From positions 40,916-104,915 of the forward strand of contig JAGNLV010000007.1 of assembly GCA_017999435.1 (NCBI GenBank): a DNA stretch of 64,000 nucleotides, in the 5' to 3' direction. The notes under the pieces were generated by a model. That model ran no database searches, was not told where the DNA came from, and saw only the letters and a program-made list of their open reading frames with translations. Made by a program: the position numbers and the translations under genes. The DNA is from Candidatus Zixiibacteriota bacterium (lineage in GTDB: Bacteria > Zixibacteria > MSB-5A5 > GN15 > FEB-12). Shown here piece by piece: positions 56,800 through 64,000 of this stretch (position 1 is the first letter of the stretch; each line of letters begins with the position of its first letter).

Positions 56800-59700
56800 T
56801 CACGGACAGGCCGCCGGCGGCGGGCCGCCGCGGAACAGGTAGTTGATCAGCAAGGTCAAGTCAGACACCTTGATCGACCCGTCCGCATTCGTGTCCCCGT
56901 GGTCAAGGCAGCCCGGTGAGGCCCCGCCCCGGAACAGGAAGTTGATCAGGGCCGTGAGATCGGAGACCTTCACGGAGCCGTCGTCGTTGAAGTCGCCACG
57001 AAGAGTGCAACAGCAAGCATCGCCGATGCCGTCGCCATTGCTGTCCGCCTGATCGGGATTCGCCACGGTCGGGCAGTTGTCCACGTCGGCGCAGAACCCG
57101 TCTGCATCGGCATCGTCGGCCGCATCATGAGGGCAGACATCGCAAGCGTCGCCAATGCCATCCGTGTCGGTATCCTCTTGGCTGGGATTCGCAATTGCCG
57201 GGCAATTATCCGGCGCGAGCAGGACATAATCCGTGGGTTGTTCGCATTGGATGAGTGAATCACTATGCACACCTCGGCCGTCACCATCGGCGTCGTAGTA
57301 CCAAACGGTGAGTGGGTTAATGGCGGGGTCGGCATCGTTGCAGTCGTTGCCGCCGATAATCGCCGGATCCCCATCCCAGCCACCGGCGTCAACGGTGCAA
57401 GGGATGAAGTGGTCACCGTCGGCATCCTGTTCGCCAACTGGGAGGGTCGAAGTGCTGCAATCATTGATTTGTCCGTCACAAAGTTCGGTGGCGCCGGAGT
57501 AGACGGTGCTGTCATTGTCATTGCAGTCACAGGCGGCGCCATAGGCGTCACTGTCATTATTCGTTTGGTCAGCATTTGAAATAGAGGGGCAGTTGTCAGC
57601 GTAGTCGGGAACGCCGTCACCGTCAGTGTCCTGGCCCTTTGTCCACGCGGCGAGATACGCCGAAACCTTTCCGCCCGCGGTTGTGAACGAGCCGCCAGCG
57701 ATCAGGCGACCATCGTAGACGGTCAGGGCATTGACCCAGCTACTCATCCCCGACCCCAGGGGGGACCAACTGCTCCCATCCCAGGAGGCTACTCTGTTCG
57801 CCGCCACGCCGCCGGCCGTGAAGAAATCGCCCCCCGCGATCAGCTTGCCGTCGTACACGGTCAGGGCCCAGACATAGTCATTCATGCCCGAACCGAAGGA
57901 GGACCACGCCGAACCGTCCCAGGAGGCAATGTAGTTGGCGGTGGTCCCGCCCGCCGTGGTGAAATATCCCCCCGCGATCAGCTTGCCGTCGTAGACGGTC
58001 AGGGCACAGACAGTGTTATTCATCCCCGACCCCAGGGGGGACCAACTGCTCCTATCCCAGGAGGCTATGTAGTTCGCCGCTACGCCACCGGCCGTGGTGA
58101 AATAGCCCCCCGCGATCAGCTTGCCGTCGTAGACGGTCAGGGCACGGACATCGCTACTCATCCCCGACCCCAGGGGGGACCAACTGCTCCCATCCCAGCA
58201 GGCTACTCTGTACGCCGCCACGCCGCTGGCCGTGGCGAAAGAGCCCCCCGCGATCAGCTTGCCGTCGTACACAGTCAGGGCACGGACATCGTCATTCATC
58301 CCCGACCCCAGGGACGACCAACTGCTCCCATCCCAGGAGGCAACGTAGTTCGCCGCCACGTCGCCGGCCGTGGTGAAAGCGCCCCCCGCGATCAGCTTGC
58401 CGTCGCAGACGGTCAGGGCCCAGACAAAGTCATTCATCCCCGACCCCAGGGGGGACCAACTGCTCCCATCCCAGGAGGCTATGTAGTTCGCCGCCACGCC
58501 GCCGGCCGTGGTGAACCAGCCCCCCGCTATCAGCTTGCCATCGTAGGCGGTCAGGGCATAGACATAGTTGTTCATCCCCGACCCCAGGGGGGACCAACCG
58601 CTCCCATCCCAGGAGGCTATGTTGTTCGCCGCCACGCCGCCAGCCGTGGTGAAAGAGCCCCCCGCTATCAGCTTGCCATCGTAGGCGGTCAGGGCATAGA
58701 CATAGTTGTTCATCCCCGACCCCAGGGGGGACCAACTGCTCCCATCCCAGGAGGCTATGTTGTTCGCCGCCACGCCGCCAGCCGTGGTGAAATAGCCCCC
58801 CGCGATCAGCTTGCCATCGTACACGGTCAGGGCCCGGACTTCGGGATTCATCCCCGACCCCAGGGGGTACCAACTGCTCCCATCCCAGGAGGCTACTCTG
58901 TTCACCAGTACGCCGCCGGCCGTGGTGAATCGGCCCCCCGCGATCAGTTTGCCGTCGTAGACGGTCAGGGCATTGACATCGTCGTTCATCCCCGACCCCA
59001 TGGGGGACCAACTGCTCCCATCCCAGGAGACTACTCTGCTCGCCGCCACGCCGCCGGCCGTGGTGAAATCGCCCCCCGCGATCAGCTTGCCGTCGTAAAC
59101 GGTCAGGGCAAAGACCCAGTGATCCATCCCCGACCCCAGGGGGGACCAACTGCTCCCATCCCAGGAGGCTACTCTGTTCGCCGCCACGCCGCCGGCCGTC
59201 GTGAAAACGCCCCCCGCGATCAGCTTACCGTCGTAGACGGTCAGGGCATAGACAGAGCCATTCATCCCCGACCCCAGGGGGGACCAGTTGATCCCATCCC
59301 AGGAGGCTATGTAGTTCGCCGCCACGCCGCCGGCCGCGGAGAAATAGCCCCCCGCGATCAGCTTGCCGTCGTAGACGGTCAGGGCATTGACAATGTCATT
59401 CATCCCCGACCCCAGGGGGGACCAACTACTCCCGTCCCAGGAGGCTATGAAGTTGGCTATCTCACAACCAGCCGCCTGGAAACCACCCCCCGCGATCAGC
59501 TTGCCGTCGTAGACGGTGAGGGCACGGACACTCTCATCTACGCCGGGAACGCATGGTGATATGCTATTATCCCAGTAGATGTCATCGGGGTGGTCGGCGA
59601 AAGAAGCAGGAAAGGCAGCTTGGAAGTTCAGCTCACCGGTGGCGGGGTCGATCCGTGACTCAACGCCTTCGATGTCAAGCGGGCCTTCGTAGCCGGAGCG

Positions 59701-59850
59701 CCGAGCGGCGTCGAGGTCGAACCGGCCGTCGGGGGTGAGGAACTCGCCGATGCTGCGGGCGGAAGGAGCGGGTGTGGTTGGCGGTTGGCCGGCAAGAACA
59801 TTGCCCGCAAGAAGCAGGCAGAGCATGAAGACGACGGAGAAGCACTTCAT
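56800..59850 (-). CDS. Secreted repeat protein: 13 x 46-aa propeller-like repeats, Ca-binding repeats, dockerin
   Basis: 1016 residues. A signal peptide is followed by an N-terminal region of about 125 residues. Thirteen 46-residue repeats come next, of consensus ASWDGSSWSPLGSGM-(N)-x4-ALTVYDGKLIAGG-x-FTTAGGVAAN, with a partial copy before them. Two such repeats could form a beta-propeller blade pair; the aromatic WDGSSW is like surface-propeller repeats. Then thrombospondin type 3-like calcium repeats (DTDGDGVPDYADNCP, DCNDNDSTVYSGATELCDGQINDC) and a dockerin pair (DFNDDGSVKVSDLT, DTNADGSIKVSDLT) with LFRGG end the protein (PPAACP). AGAGG precedes the ATG at 59850. Confidence 0.85.
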   Translation of the reverse strand: MKCFSVVFMLCLLLAGNVLAGQPPTTPAPSARSIGEFLTPDGRFDLDAARRSGYEGPLDIEGVESRIDPATGELNFQAAFPASFADHPDDIYWDNSISPCVPGVDESVRALTVYDGKLIAGGGFQAAGCEIANFIASWDGSSWSPLGSGMNDIVNALTVYDGKLIAGGYFSAAGGVAANYIASWDGINWSPLGSGMNGSVYALTVYDGKLIAGGVFTTAGGVAANRVASWDGSSWSPLGSGMDHWVFALTVYDGKLIAGGDFTTAGGVAASRVVSWDGSSWSPMGSGMNDDVNALTVYDGKLIAGGRFTTAGGVLVNRVASWDGSSWYPLGSGMNPEVRALTVYDGKLIAGGYFTTAGGVAANNIASWDGSSWSPLGSGMNNYVYALTAYDGKLIAGGSFTTAGGVAANNIASWDGSGWSPLGSGMNNYVYALTAYDGKLIAGGWFTTAGGVAANYIASWDGSSWSPLGSGMNDFVWALTVCDGKLIAGGAFTTAGDVAANYVASWDGSSWSSLGSGMNDDVRALTVYDGKLIAGGSFATASGVAAYRVACWDGSSWSPLGSGMSSDVRALTVYDGKLIAGGYFTTAGGVAANYIASWDRSSWSPLGSGMNNTVCALTVYDGKLIAGGYFTTAGGTTANYIASWDGSAWSSFGSGMNDYVWALTVYDGKLIAGGDFFTAGGVAANRVASWDGSSWSPLGSGMSSWVNALTVYDGRLIAGGSFTTAGGKVSAYLAAWTKGQDTDGDGVPDYADNCPSISNADQTNNDSDAYGAACDCNDNDSTVYSGATELCDGQINDCSTSTLPVGEQDADGDHFIPCTVDAGGWDGDPAIIGGNDCNDADPAINPLTVWYYDADGDGRGVHSDSLIQCEQPTDYVLLAPDNCPAIANPSQEDTDTDGIGDACDVCPHDAADDADADGFCADVDNCPTVANPDQADSNGDGIGDACCCTLRGDFNDDGSVKVSDLTALINFLFRGGASPGCLDHGDTNADGSIKVSDLTLLINYLFRGGPPPAACP
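57640..59545 (-). repeat. Tandem array of thirteen 138-bp coding repeats plus a partial copy
   Basis: The unit recurs every 138 bases, with very few base changes between neighbouring copies (for example the GATCAGCTTGCCGTCGTA-type block). Such high DNA identity implies recent expansion or concerted evolution. Copy number could vary between strains. Confidence 0.9.
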
Positions 59851-59914
59851 CACAGCCTCTTACCTTGGCGGCACTGTCGCCGCTGCTGTTGTGAAACCCT
59901 ACGCTAACTGTCTT

Positions 59915-59943
59915 ATGATAAACAACGTGAACGAATTAGTCAA
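59915..59943 (-). promoter_or_regulatory. Sigma70-like promoter of the repeat protein gene
   Basis: Minus-strand TTGACT (59938-59943), 17 bases, TATCAT (59915-59920), about 65 bases before the ATG at 59850. Confidence 0.7.
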
Positions 59944-60210
59944 GGCTAACGCTCACGGTTTGTGCGCCGAGCCGGCAGCACAGGCGGGGTGCTCACGCGT
60001 GACCGCCGCGGGGAGGAGCGGCGTGGGTGGTAGTTCGCAGGCTATGGATTCGTTGTTGTCGGGCGCTTGACGAGACGCACGAACCCTTGATCGTGACTAA
60101 CGCACGGCACCGGTCCTGTGCAGCTTGCACCTCGGTTAGCGGCCGCGGTCCACAAAGAGAAGGCCCGTGACCGAGGCCACGAGCCTATATATCTGCATCT
60201 CACTGCCAAC
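59944..60210. other. Intergenic region without a gene
   Basis: About 270 bases. I see no gene. It lies between the promoter of the repeat protein and the truncated dockerin tail. Confidence 0.5.
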
Positions 60211-60339
60211 TCACGGGCATGCCGCCGGGACGGGGCCGCCGCGGAACACGTAGGCAATCAGAAACGTGACGTCAGCGACGTTCACGTACGTTGGGTCATC
60301 ACCTGTGACGTCAGCATGAAGGCTGCAATTCGGAGGTGG
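60211..60339 (-). pseudogene. Orphan dockerin C-terminal tail, rest of gene missing
   Basis: Read on the minus strand, 60327 down to the TGA at 60211 encodes CSLHADVTGDDPTYV, NVADVTFLIAYVFRGG and PVPAACP-stop. This closely matches the end of the neighbouring repeat protein (CLDHGDTNADGSI, KVSDLTLLINYLFRGG, PPPAACP). Upstream it passes through PPPP codons (CCCCCACCTCCG) straight into a tRNA/tmRNA 3'-end-like sequence. No start codon or first dockerin repeat remains. It is the amputated end of a fourth dockerin protein. Confidence 0.8.
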
Positions 60340-60360
60340 GGGGAATCGAACCCCCAACCA
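60332..60360 (-). other. tRNA/tmRNA 3'-end-like fragment (likely att site of an island)
   Basis: On the minus strand it has a complete T-arm (GGGGG-TTCGATT-CCCCC) followed by a CACCTCC acceptor 3' strand. The 72 bases that should precede it do not form the rest of a tRNA, and no CCA follows. Integrases often leave just such 3' pieces. Direct copies of ATTGTGAC (near 60394 and 60403) stand next to it. Confidence 0.6.
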
Positions 60361-60541
60361 ACGTTGTGAGTCAAGGACTTACGGGTCATTGTGACCAAAT
60401 TGTGACGTTTTTTTGCAGCATTCTTGTAGCCACAACAGACGGAAGTATCCACGGATGTAAGGGCTGTGATGCGTTGTCCGGTAATCACGTGCACTGCCAA
60501 TAAGCGTGCTGACCGTCAACCGCAGCCGTGCTGGCATACAT

Positions 60542-61149
60542 TCATTTCTTGGCAATACCCAGACTTGCATCAGCCGAACATATGGTGAGCAAGTTAAGGG
60601 CTTTCGCAGCGCGGTCATCGGCGAGCGGCTTTGAAACATACCGTACATCGTGATACTTCCAAACATGGCCGCACAGACGAGTACGGCCAGTTCGTCAGGC
60701 TTTACTCGCCTGTTCAGTTGCTCCACCGCCTGCGCCTCCTGGAATGCAGCCGTAAGTTTATCGGCGACGATACCAACCACTGTCTCGATCTGCCTATGGA
60801 CTGCCCGCTGGTTTTTCGGCACTTCGTTCGAAAGCCTCATGGGAATCAAAGCTGTGTCCACCCACCGCCGAGAACTTGGCCCTTGCCATTTTGGAAAGAC
60901 ACGGCCGCAAGTTACGGTCGGATCATTGGGAGTGCCGCTAACGGAGGCTGAAGTAATCTTCGCTTCAATGGCGCCCAACACTCCGGCGACAAGATCGCTT
61001 TTCGACCTGAAGCAATAGAATAACCCCCTTTTGGTCACCCCCGCTTTCTGAGCAATCGCCACCAAGTTCGCGTGTTTGTATCCTACAGCCAGAATTTCTC
61101 CAAACGCTTCCTCCAGAATTCTCGTTTTCGTGTTCGTACGGTCCTCCAA
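60542..61149 (-). pseudogene. TetR-family regulator with probable frameshift(s)
   Basis: The N-terminal DNA-binding domain is clear: TKTRILEEAFGEILAVGYKHANLVAIAQKAGVTKRGLFYCFRSKSDLVAGVLG. The same frame runs on to 60379 with an implausible tail. Shifting frame near 60620 (after MFQSRS) gives DDRAAKALNLLTICSADASLGIAKK and a stop at 60542, a natural TetR ending. A second pair of shifts may lie near 60870-60920, where another frame reads LSKMARAKFSAVGG. The start is also unclear: no ATG; TTG at 61149 fits the family length, TTG at 61206 is longer. It may have controlled the efflux genes next to it. Confidence 0.6.
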
Positions 61150-61281
61150 AATCTGATCCGCTGGATCGCAAGTACGTACGGCAACGTGTCGGTCACTTCC
61201 TAGCAAGAGGGGCGCGAGGGTGGCTCAGGCCACCCTCGCTGGTTGAGAAGCGCCAGGCAGTGAATGAGGGGTTACCTTGTC

Positions 61282-61953
61282 TTACTTGGCGCCGATTGGG
61301 AAGTAGAATGTCAGTCCGCCCGTCACACTGATTGCGCTGGGATTGGAGAAGTCTTCGCCAAACTTCTCTTCGTCTTTGGCGAAAATCAGGTGGTATTTGC
61401 CTTCGGCAAACACGGAGATGTTCGGAGCAACGAAGAACTCTGAGCCAGCGCCGAACTGCAGGCCAAAGCTGGTCTTCTTGAACTCTTCGCCGTTGCCAAG
61501 TATGACTGCATCGCCCCCGGCGCCGTCATCGGTGACCTTCCAGAAATACACCCCGCCACCAGCCAACAAGTAGGGATTGACGATGTTCTTTTCCGACTTG
61601 ATGAGCGCACCCAGGTTCCACTTACCGTCGAGGTACACGTACGGTGTCGTGAAATAGGGTTCACGGCCCGCGTTAGGACGAACCTCGTCCTTCATCTTCA
61701 AGGAAGCATAGTCAAAGCCTGCTTCCAGAGTGAAGTACCGGATCGGGACAAAGGACACGTGCGCCCCGAGGTCCGGGGCGACCTTAAAATAGTCGTTGAA
61801 GCTGCTGTCTCTTGTAACGTCACCGGACACAGGAAGCAGTATGCCTCCGTTTAATCCGACGCCGAAATTCCCAACCTTCGGTATCTGACCGAAGCTTATT
61901 CCCGGCAGGGCGATTGTCACGATTAGCCCCAGCAGTACCAATGTCCGTTTCAT
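61282..61953 (-). CDS. Outer-membrane beta-barrel protein
   Basis: 223 residues. The signal peptide is MKRTLVLLGLIVTIALPGISFG. The mature part has alternating strands (YFTLEAGFDYASLKM, NPYLLAGGGVYFWKV, SFGLQFGAGSEFFV, ISVFAEGKYHLIFA) and ends SVTGGLTFYFPIGAK, typical of OmpW/OmpA-like eight-stranded barrels (outer membrane beta-barrel family). AGGAAAGGAAG lies upstream of the ATG at 61953. It sits between the TetR remnant and the alarmone synthetase-like gene. A palindrome in front suggests repression. Confidence 0.85.
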   Translation of the reverse strand: MKRTLVLLGLIVTIALPGISFGQIPKVGNFGVGLNGGILLPVSGDVTRDSSFNDYFKVAPDLGAHVSFVPIRYFTLEAGFDYASLKMKDEVRPNAGREPYFTTPYVYLDGKWNLGALIKSEKNIVNPYLLAGGGVYFWKVTDDGAGGDAVILGNGEEFKKTSFGLQFGAGSEFFVAPNISVFAEGKYHLIFAKDEEKFGEDFSNPSAISVTGGLTFYFPIGAK

Positions 61954-62081
61954 GTTTTTCTTCCTTTCCTGTTGTTGAATACACATCACTTGACTTGATA
62001 GCATGTCGTACAAACGGAATCTTGTGTCATGCCGCCTCCTTCACCTTGCCAGACCCGAGATAGGGATCTTGCTTTCTTATA

Positions 62082-62099
62082 TACGTGTATGTACACGCA
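62082..62099. promoter_or_regulatory. Palindrome in the promoter region of the barrel gene (possible TetR operator)
   Basis: CGTGTA and TACACG flank two bases (62084-62097). On the minus strand a TATATAAG-like -10 follows immediately. The size and position suit a TetR-family operator; the neighbouring regulator is the natural candidate. Confidence 0.4.
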
Positions 62100-62124
62100 T
62101 TTACCTAAAAACACGGGCAAGTGT

Positions 62125-63249
62125 CTATCCTTGCTCCGCAGCTCCGAACATTCTCACGAATTCGGCCCACTGGGCCAGCATGGCCTCACGCTCCGCACTT
62201 GACATGCGACCGAGCAGTACCAATGCCGGGACGAGCTCCGACCCAAGTGGGTCTCTGCCTACAGCGGCTCGGGCAGCCTCGGTAACCCGAGCCACGCTCT
62301 CGGGAGTCAGTACCTCTTTGAGGTCGCGCACCGTCTCGGTGCCACAGCCCGCTGCCATTCTTAAGATTCCTTCGATATCGTACTGAGAACAGGACAGGCC
62401 GCAGGCGGCAAGCACTTGCGGTAAGTTAACGGCCGTCAACGGCGCCGTGTCATTGATGGGTTCAAATGATCGCCGGCGCGCCATTTCTCCAGCCATGAGG
62501 TCAAAATACTCGTCAATCGTGCCGAGCATACGCCCGATCACCTGCAGCTGCCCCTGGGCCATGGGCGACGCCGCGTGATACTTGTATCCCAGCACGTGTT
62601 CGATTTCGGCCCAGAGGTCCTGCGTGAGCGTGCGCACCTGCAATTCGAACCACGGCGGTACCTCTCCCTTATTCGCGCGGTCCCGCAAGCGAAGGACGTA
62701 ATGAATGGAATTGTACCCATTGGCTTTCGTTTGGCTCGCCATCTCCAGCCCCAGCGTAATCCGCGTGCGCTCGCTCATATAGGCGTGCGGAGGATGGTCT
62801 GGCGCAATATCAAACCAGCCGCACTCCCGGACTTCGCGATCGATGAGCGGCAGCGAGAACAGAAAGTACACGACGACTCGGGCGCCAACGGTATCGGTCA
62901 TCGACCGAAAGCTGTCGCTGCAAAAACCGCTTGAGTAATACTTCGGTTTTGCCAGAACCTTTCTGACCACGGCGCTCGGCTGCTTTACCCGGACGCGTAG
63001 CCGTTGCACTGGCGTCGGCGCCGGTTGTCCTGTCTCTCCGGTCGCCTTGTGCCAGTATTCCGGTCTACTCCACTCGCCAAACAAACCGCCCAGCCGTCGT
63101 CGCAGTGGCACAAGTACCTTGGTCGAATAGTCCTGGTAGGCGGACACAAACGACCGCAGGTCTCGCAGATCCGGCTTGATCCGCCGGTCAGCCTCTTCAT
63201 GGTCGAAGTCCGGTTCTGCCGGCTGTCTATCCGTGTCAGAGCTGTCCAT
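62125..63249 (-). CDS. RelA/SpoT-domain protein (alarmone synthetase-like)
   Basis: 374 residues. The synthetase core lies at about residues 95-230. The metal Asp and Arg are in MTDTVGARVVVYF (D119, R124). GYNSIHYVLRL supplies Tyr179 and His183, and ELQVRTLTQDLWAEIEHVLGYKY supplies the second catalytic Glu202 and the WAEIEH motif. All key residues are present, so (p)ppGpp or related synthesis is possible. No HD hydrolase, TGS or ACT domain is seen. The C-terminal 140 residues are unfamiliar. GAGGG precedes the ATG at 63249. It directly follows a TolC-type gene (10-base gap), an unusual partner for a small alarmone synthetase. Confidence 0.85.
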   Translation of the reverse strand: MDSSDTDRQPAEPDFDHEEADRRIKPDLRDLRSFVSAYQDYSTKVLVPLRRRLGGLFGEWSRPEYWHKATGETGQPAPTPVQRLRVRVKQPSAVVRKVLAKPKYYSSGFCSDSFRSMTDTVGARVVVYFLFSLPLIDREVRECGWFDIAPDHPPHAYMSERTRITLGLEMASQTKANGYNSIHYVLRLRDRANKGEVPPWFELQVRTLTQDLWAEIEHVLGYKYHAASPMAQGQLQVIGRMLGTIDEYFDLMAGEMARRRSFEPINDTAPLTAVNLPQVLAACGLSCSQYDIEGILRMAAGCGTETVRDLKEVLTPESVARVTEAARAAVGRDPLGSELVPALVLLGRMSSAEREAMLAQWAEFVRMFGAAEQG

Positions 63250-63259
63250 AGGCACCCTC

Positions 63260-64000
63260 TTAGTGCTGCAACCTTCCCGTCGCTTGCAGATAGTGGGAGC
63301 GCTGCGTCAGATAGTGCGCCCTCGCTTCCACTGCCTGATCCTGTGCCTGTTGCAGCAGCGCTCGCGCCTCGAGTAAGTCGGATACCGGTGTCAGTCCGTT
63401 GTCGTAACTATCTTGGTTGACCTTCATGTTTTCTGCCGCCTGCCGCTGAGCTTCTTCGCCGAGCAGTACTTGCGTGTACGCATCCGTAAGGTCTTGCCAG
63501 GACTTCTCCATTTGGAGCAGGAGTTGCTCGGCATTATCGCGAAAGTTGTTCTCGGCGATGCGCTGCTGTTGCTTGCGCTTGCTGAGTTCGTGCGACCCTC
63601 TCCACCAGTCGGAAATCGGCACAGAGATCGTGCCGTAGACCATGCCGAACGATCGGCTGTCACCGTCATCAAACTTCAATCGCTGGTAGTTGGCGCCGAC
63701 GGCCACTTGTGGCAGGTACTCGCCCCTGACTAGGTTCGTCTGCAACTTTTCTGCCTCAACCGATAACTCGATCAGCTTGTACTCGCTTCGTGCCGTCAGG
63801 GCTCGCGAATGATCTACTCTGAGCGGCTGTGGCGGGCCATCAATTGCGAGCGAATCACGCAGCACCAAATCTGAATTGAGCGGCAGGCCGAGATACTGGC
63901 AAAAGGCCATGCTGGCCAGCGTCAATCTATTACTGAGTTGCGACTTATTCAGCATTACTTCGCTGCGCTGCAGCCGCACCTTGAGAAGGTCATTCTGCAT
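63260..64000 (-). CDS. TolC-family outer-membrane efflux channel, C-terminal part, cut by window edge
   Basis: At least 246 residues of the C-terminal half; the gene continues beyond 64000. Long coiled-coil helices (NFRDNAEQLLLQMEKSWQDLTDAYTQVLLGEEAQRQAAENMKVNQDSYDNGLTPVSDLLEARALLQQAQDQAVEARAHYLTQRSHYLQATGRL) and a strand pair (GEYLPQVAVGANYQRL, YGTISVPISDWWRGS) are the outer membrane efflux protein pattern. The NGLTPVSDLLEA turn is diagnostic. The partner pump should lie to the right. It is translated with the alarmone synthetase-like gene. Confidence 0.93.
   Translation of the reverse strand: MQNDLLKVRLQRSEVMLNKSQLSNRLTLASMAFCQYLGLPLNSDLVLRDSLAIDGPPQPLRVDHSRALTARSEYKLIELSVEAEKLQTNLVRGEYLPQVAVGANYQRLKFDDGDSRSFGMVYGTISVPISDWWRGSHELSKRKQQQRIAENNFRDNAEQLLLQMEKSWQDLTDAYTQVLLGEEAQRQAAENMKVNQDSYDNGLTPVSDLLEARALLQQAQDQAVEARAHYLTQRSHYLQATGRLQH

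Noticed and set aside
57640..59545. CRISPR-like regular repeats
   Set aside because: The period is 138 bases without unique spacers, and the frame encodes 46-residue protein repeats.
60332..60404. Complete tRNA gene
   Set aside because: Only the T-arm and 3' acceptor strand exist. The preceding bases do not pair to give an acceptor, D-arm or anticodon stem.

Overview
The window is about 64 kb of GC-rich bacterial chromosome. Nearly all genes lie on the minus strand in long, tightly packed operons. Three large secreted proteins carry a dockerin-type calcium-binding tail with the signature LFRGG(P), which I associate with candidate division Zixibacteria and relatives in the FCB group. The alternative complex III / caa3 oxidase operon and a DUF5686-like outer-membrane protein fit that group. 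The lineage is inferred from motifs only.

Layout. 1-2.6 kb: start of a phosphohexomutase, a membrane-anchored CPPC thioredoxin-like protein, a tiny 8-cysteine secreted peptide and a dockerin protein with duplicated Cys-rich modules. 2.7-11.2 kb: inositol monophosphatase, a heterodimeric ABC exporter with one degenerate ATP site, a large secreted protein, a cupin, an orphan ETF beta subunit and a small basic Myb-like DNA-binding protein. 11.3-18.2 kb: the lipid-synthesis cluster yceD-rpmF-plsX-fabH-fabD-fabG-acpP-fabF-rnc. 18.3-25.7 kb: a complete F1Fo ATP synthase operon. 25.9-41.6 kb: heme A synthesis (ctaB, ctaA), two Sco copper chaperones, caa3 oxidase (coxB-A-C-D) and alternative complex III (actA-F). 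Together these make a quinol-to-oxygen chain next to the ATP synthase that uses its proton gradient.

41.8-53.9 kb holds envelope genes: a DUF5686-like barrel protein, a Do/HtrA protease, a lipoprotein-like protein with a Cys-rich tail, a TauE/SafE exporter group, an acyltransferase, a parallel beta-helix dockerin protein and an AsmA-like protein. 53.9-60.3 kb holds a damaged tRNA-Lys, an orphan ribbon-helix-helix antitoxin and two large repetitive surface proteins, one with thirteen 138-bp repeats. At 60.2-60.36 kb a decapitated dockerin tail is fused to a tRNA/tmRNA 3'-end sequence. This looks like the edge of an integrated island. Beyond it the base composition is visibly less GC-rich, and the genes are a frameshifted TetR regulator, a small beta-barrel protein, an alarmone synthetase-like enzyme and a TolC-type channel running off the right edge.

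Several sigma70-like promoters (TTGACA/T, 16-17 bp spacer, TATNNT-like -10) can be read directly. At three genes the -10 box lies only 7-10 bases before the start codon, which suggests leaderless or nearly leaderless mRNAs.
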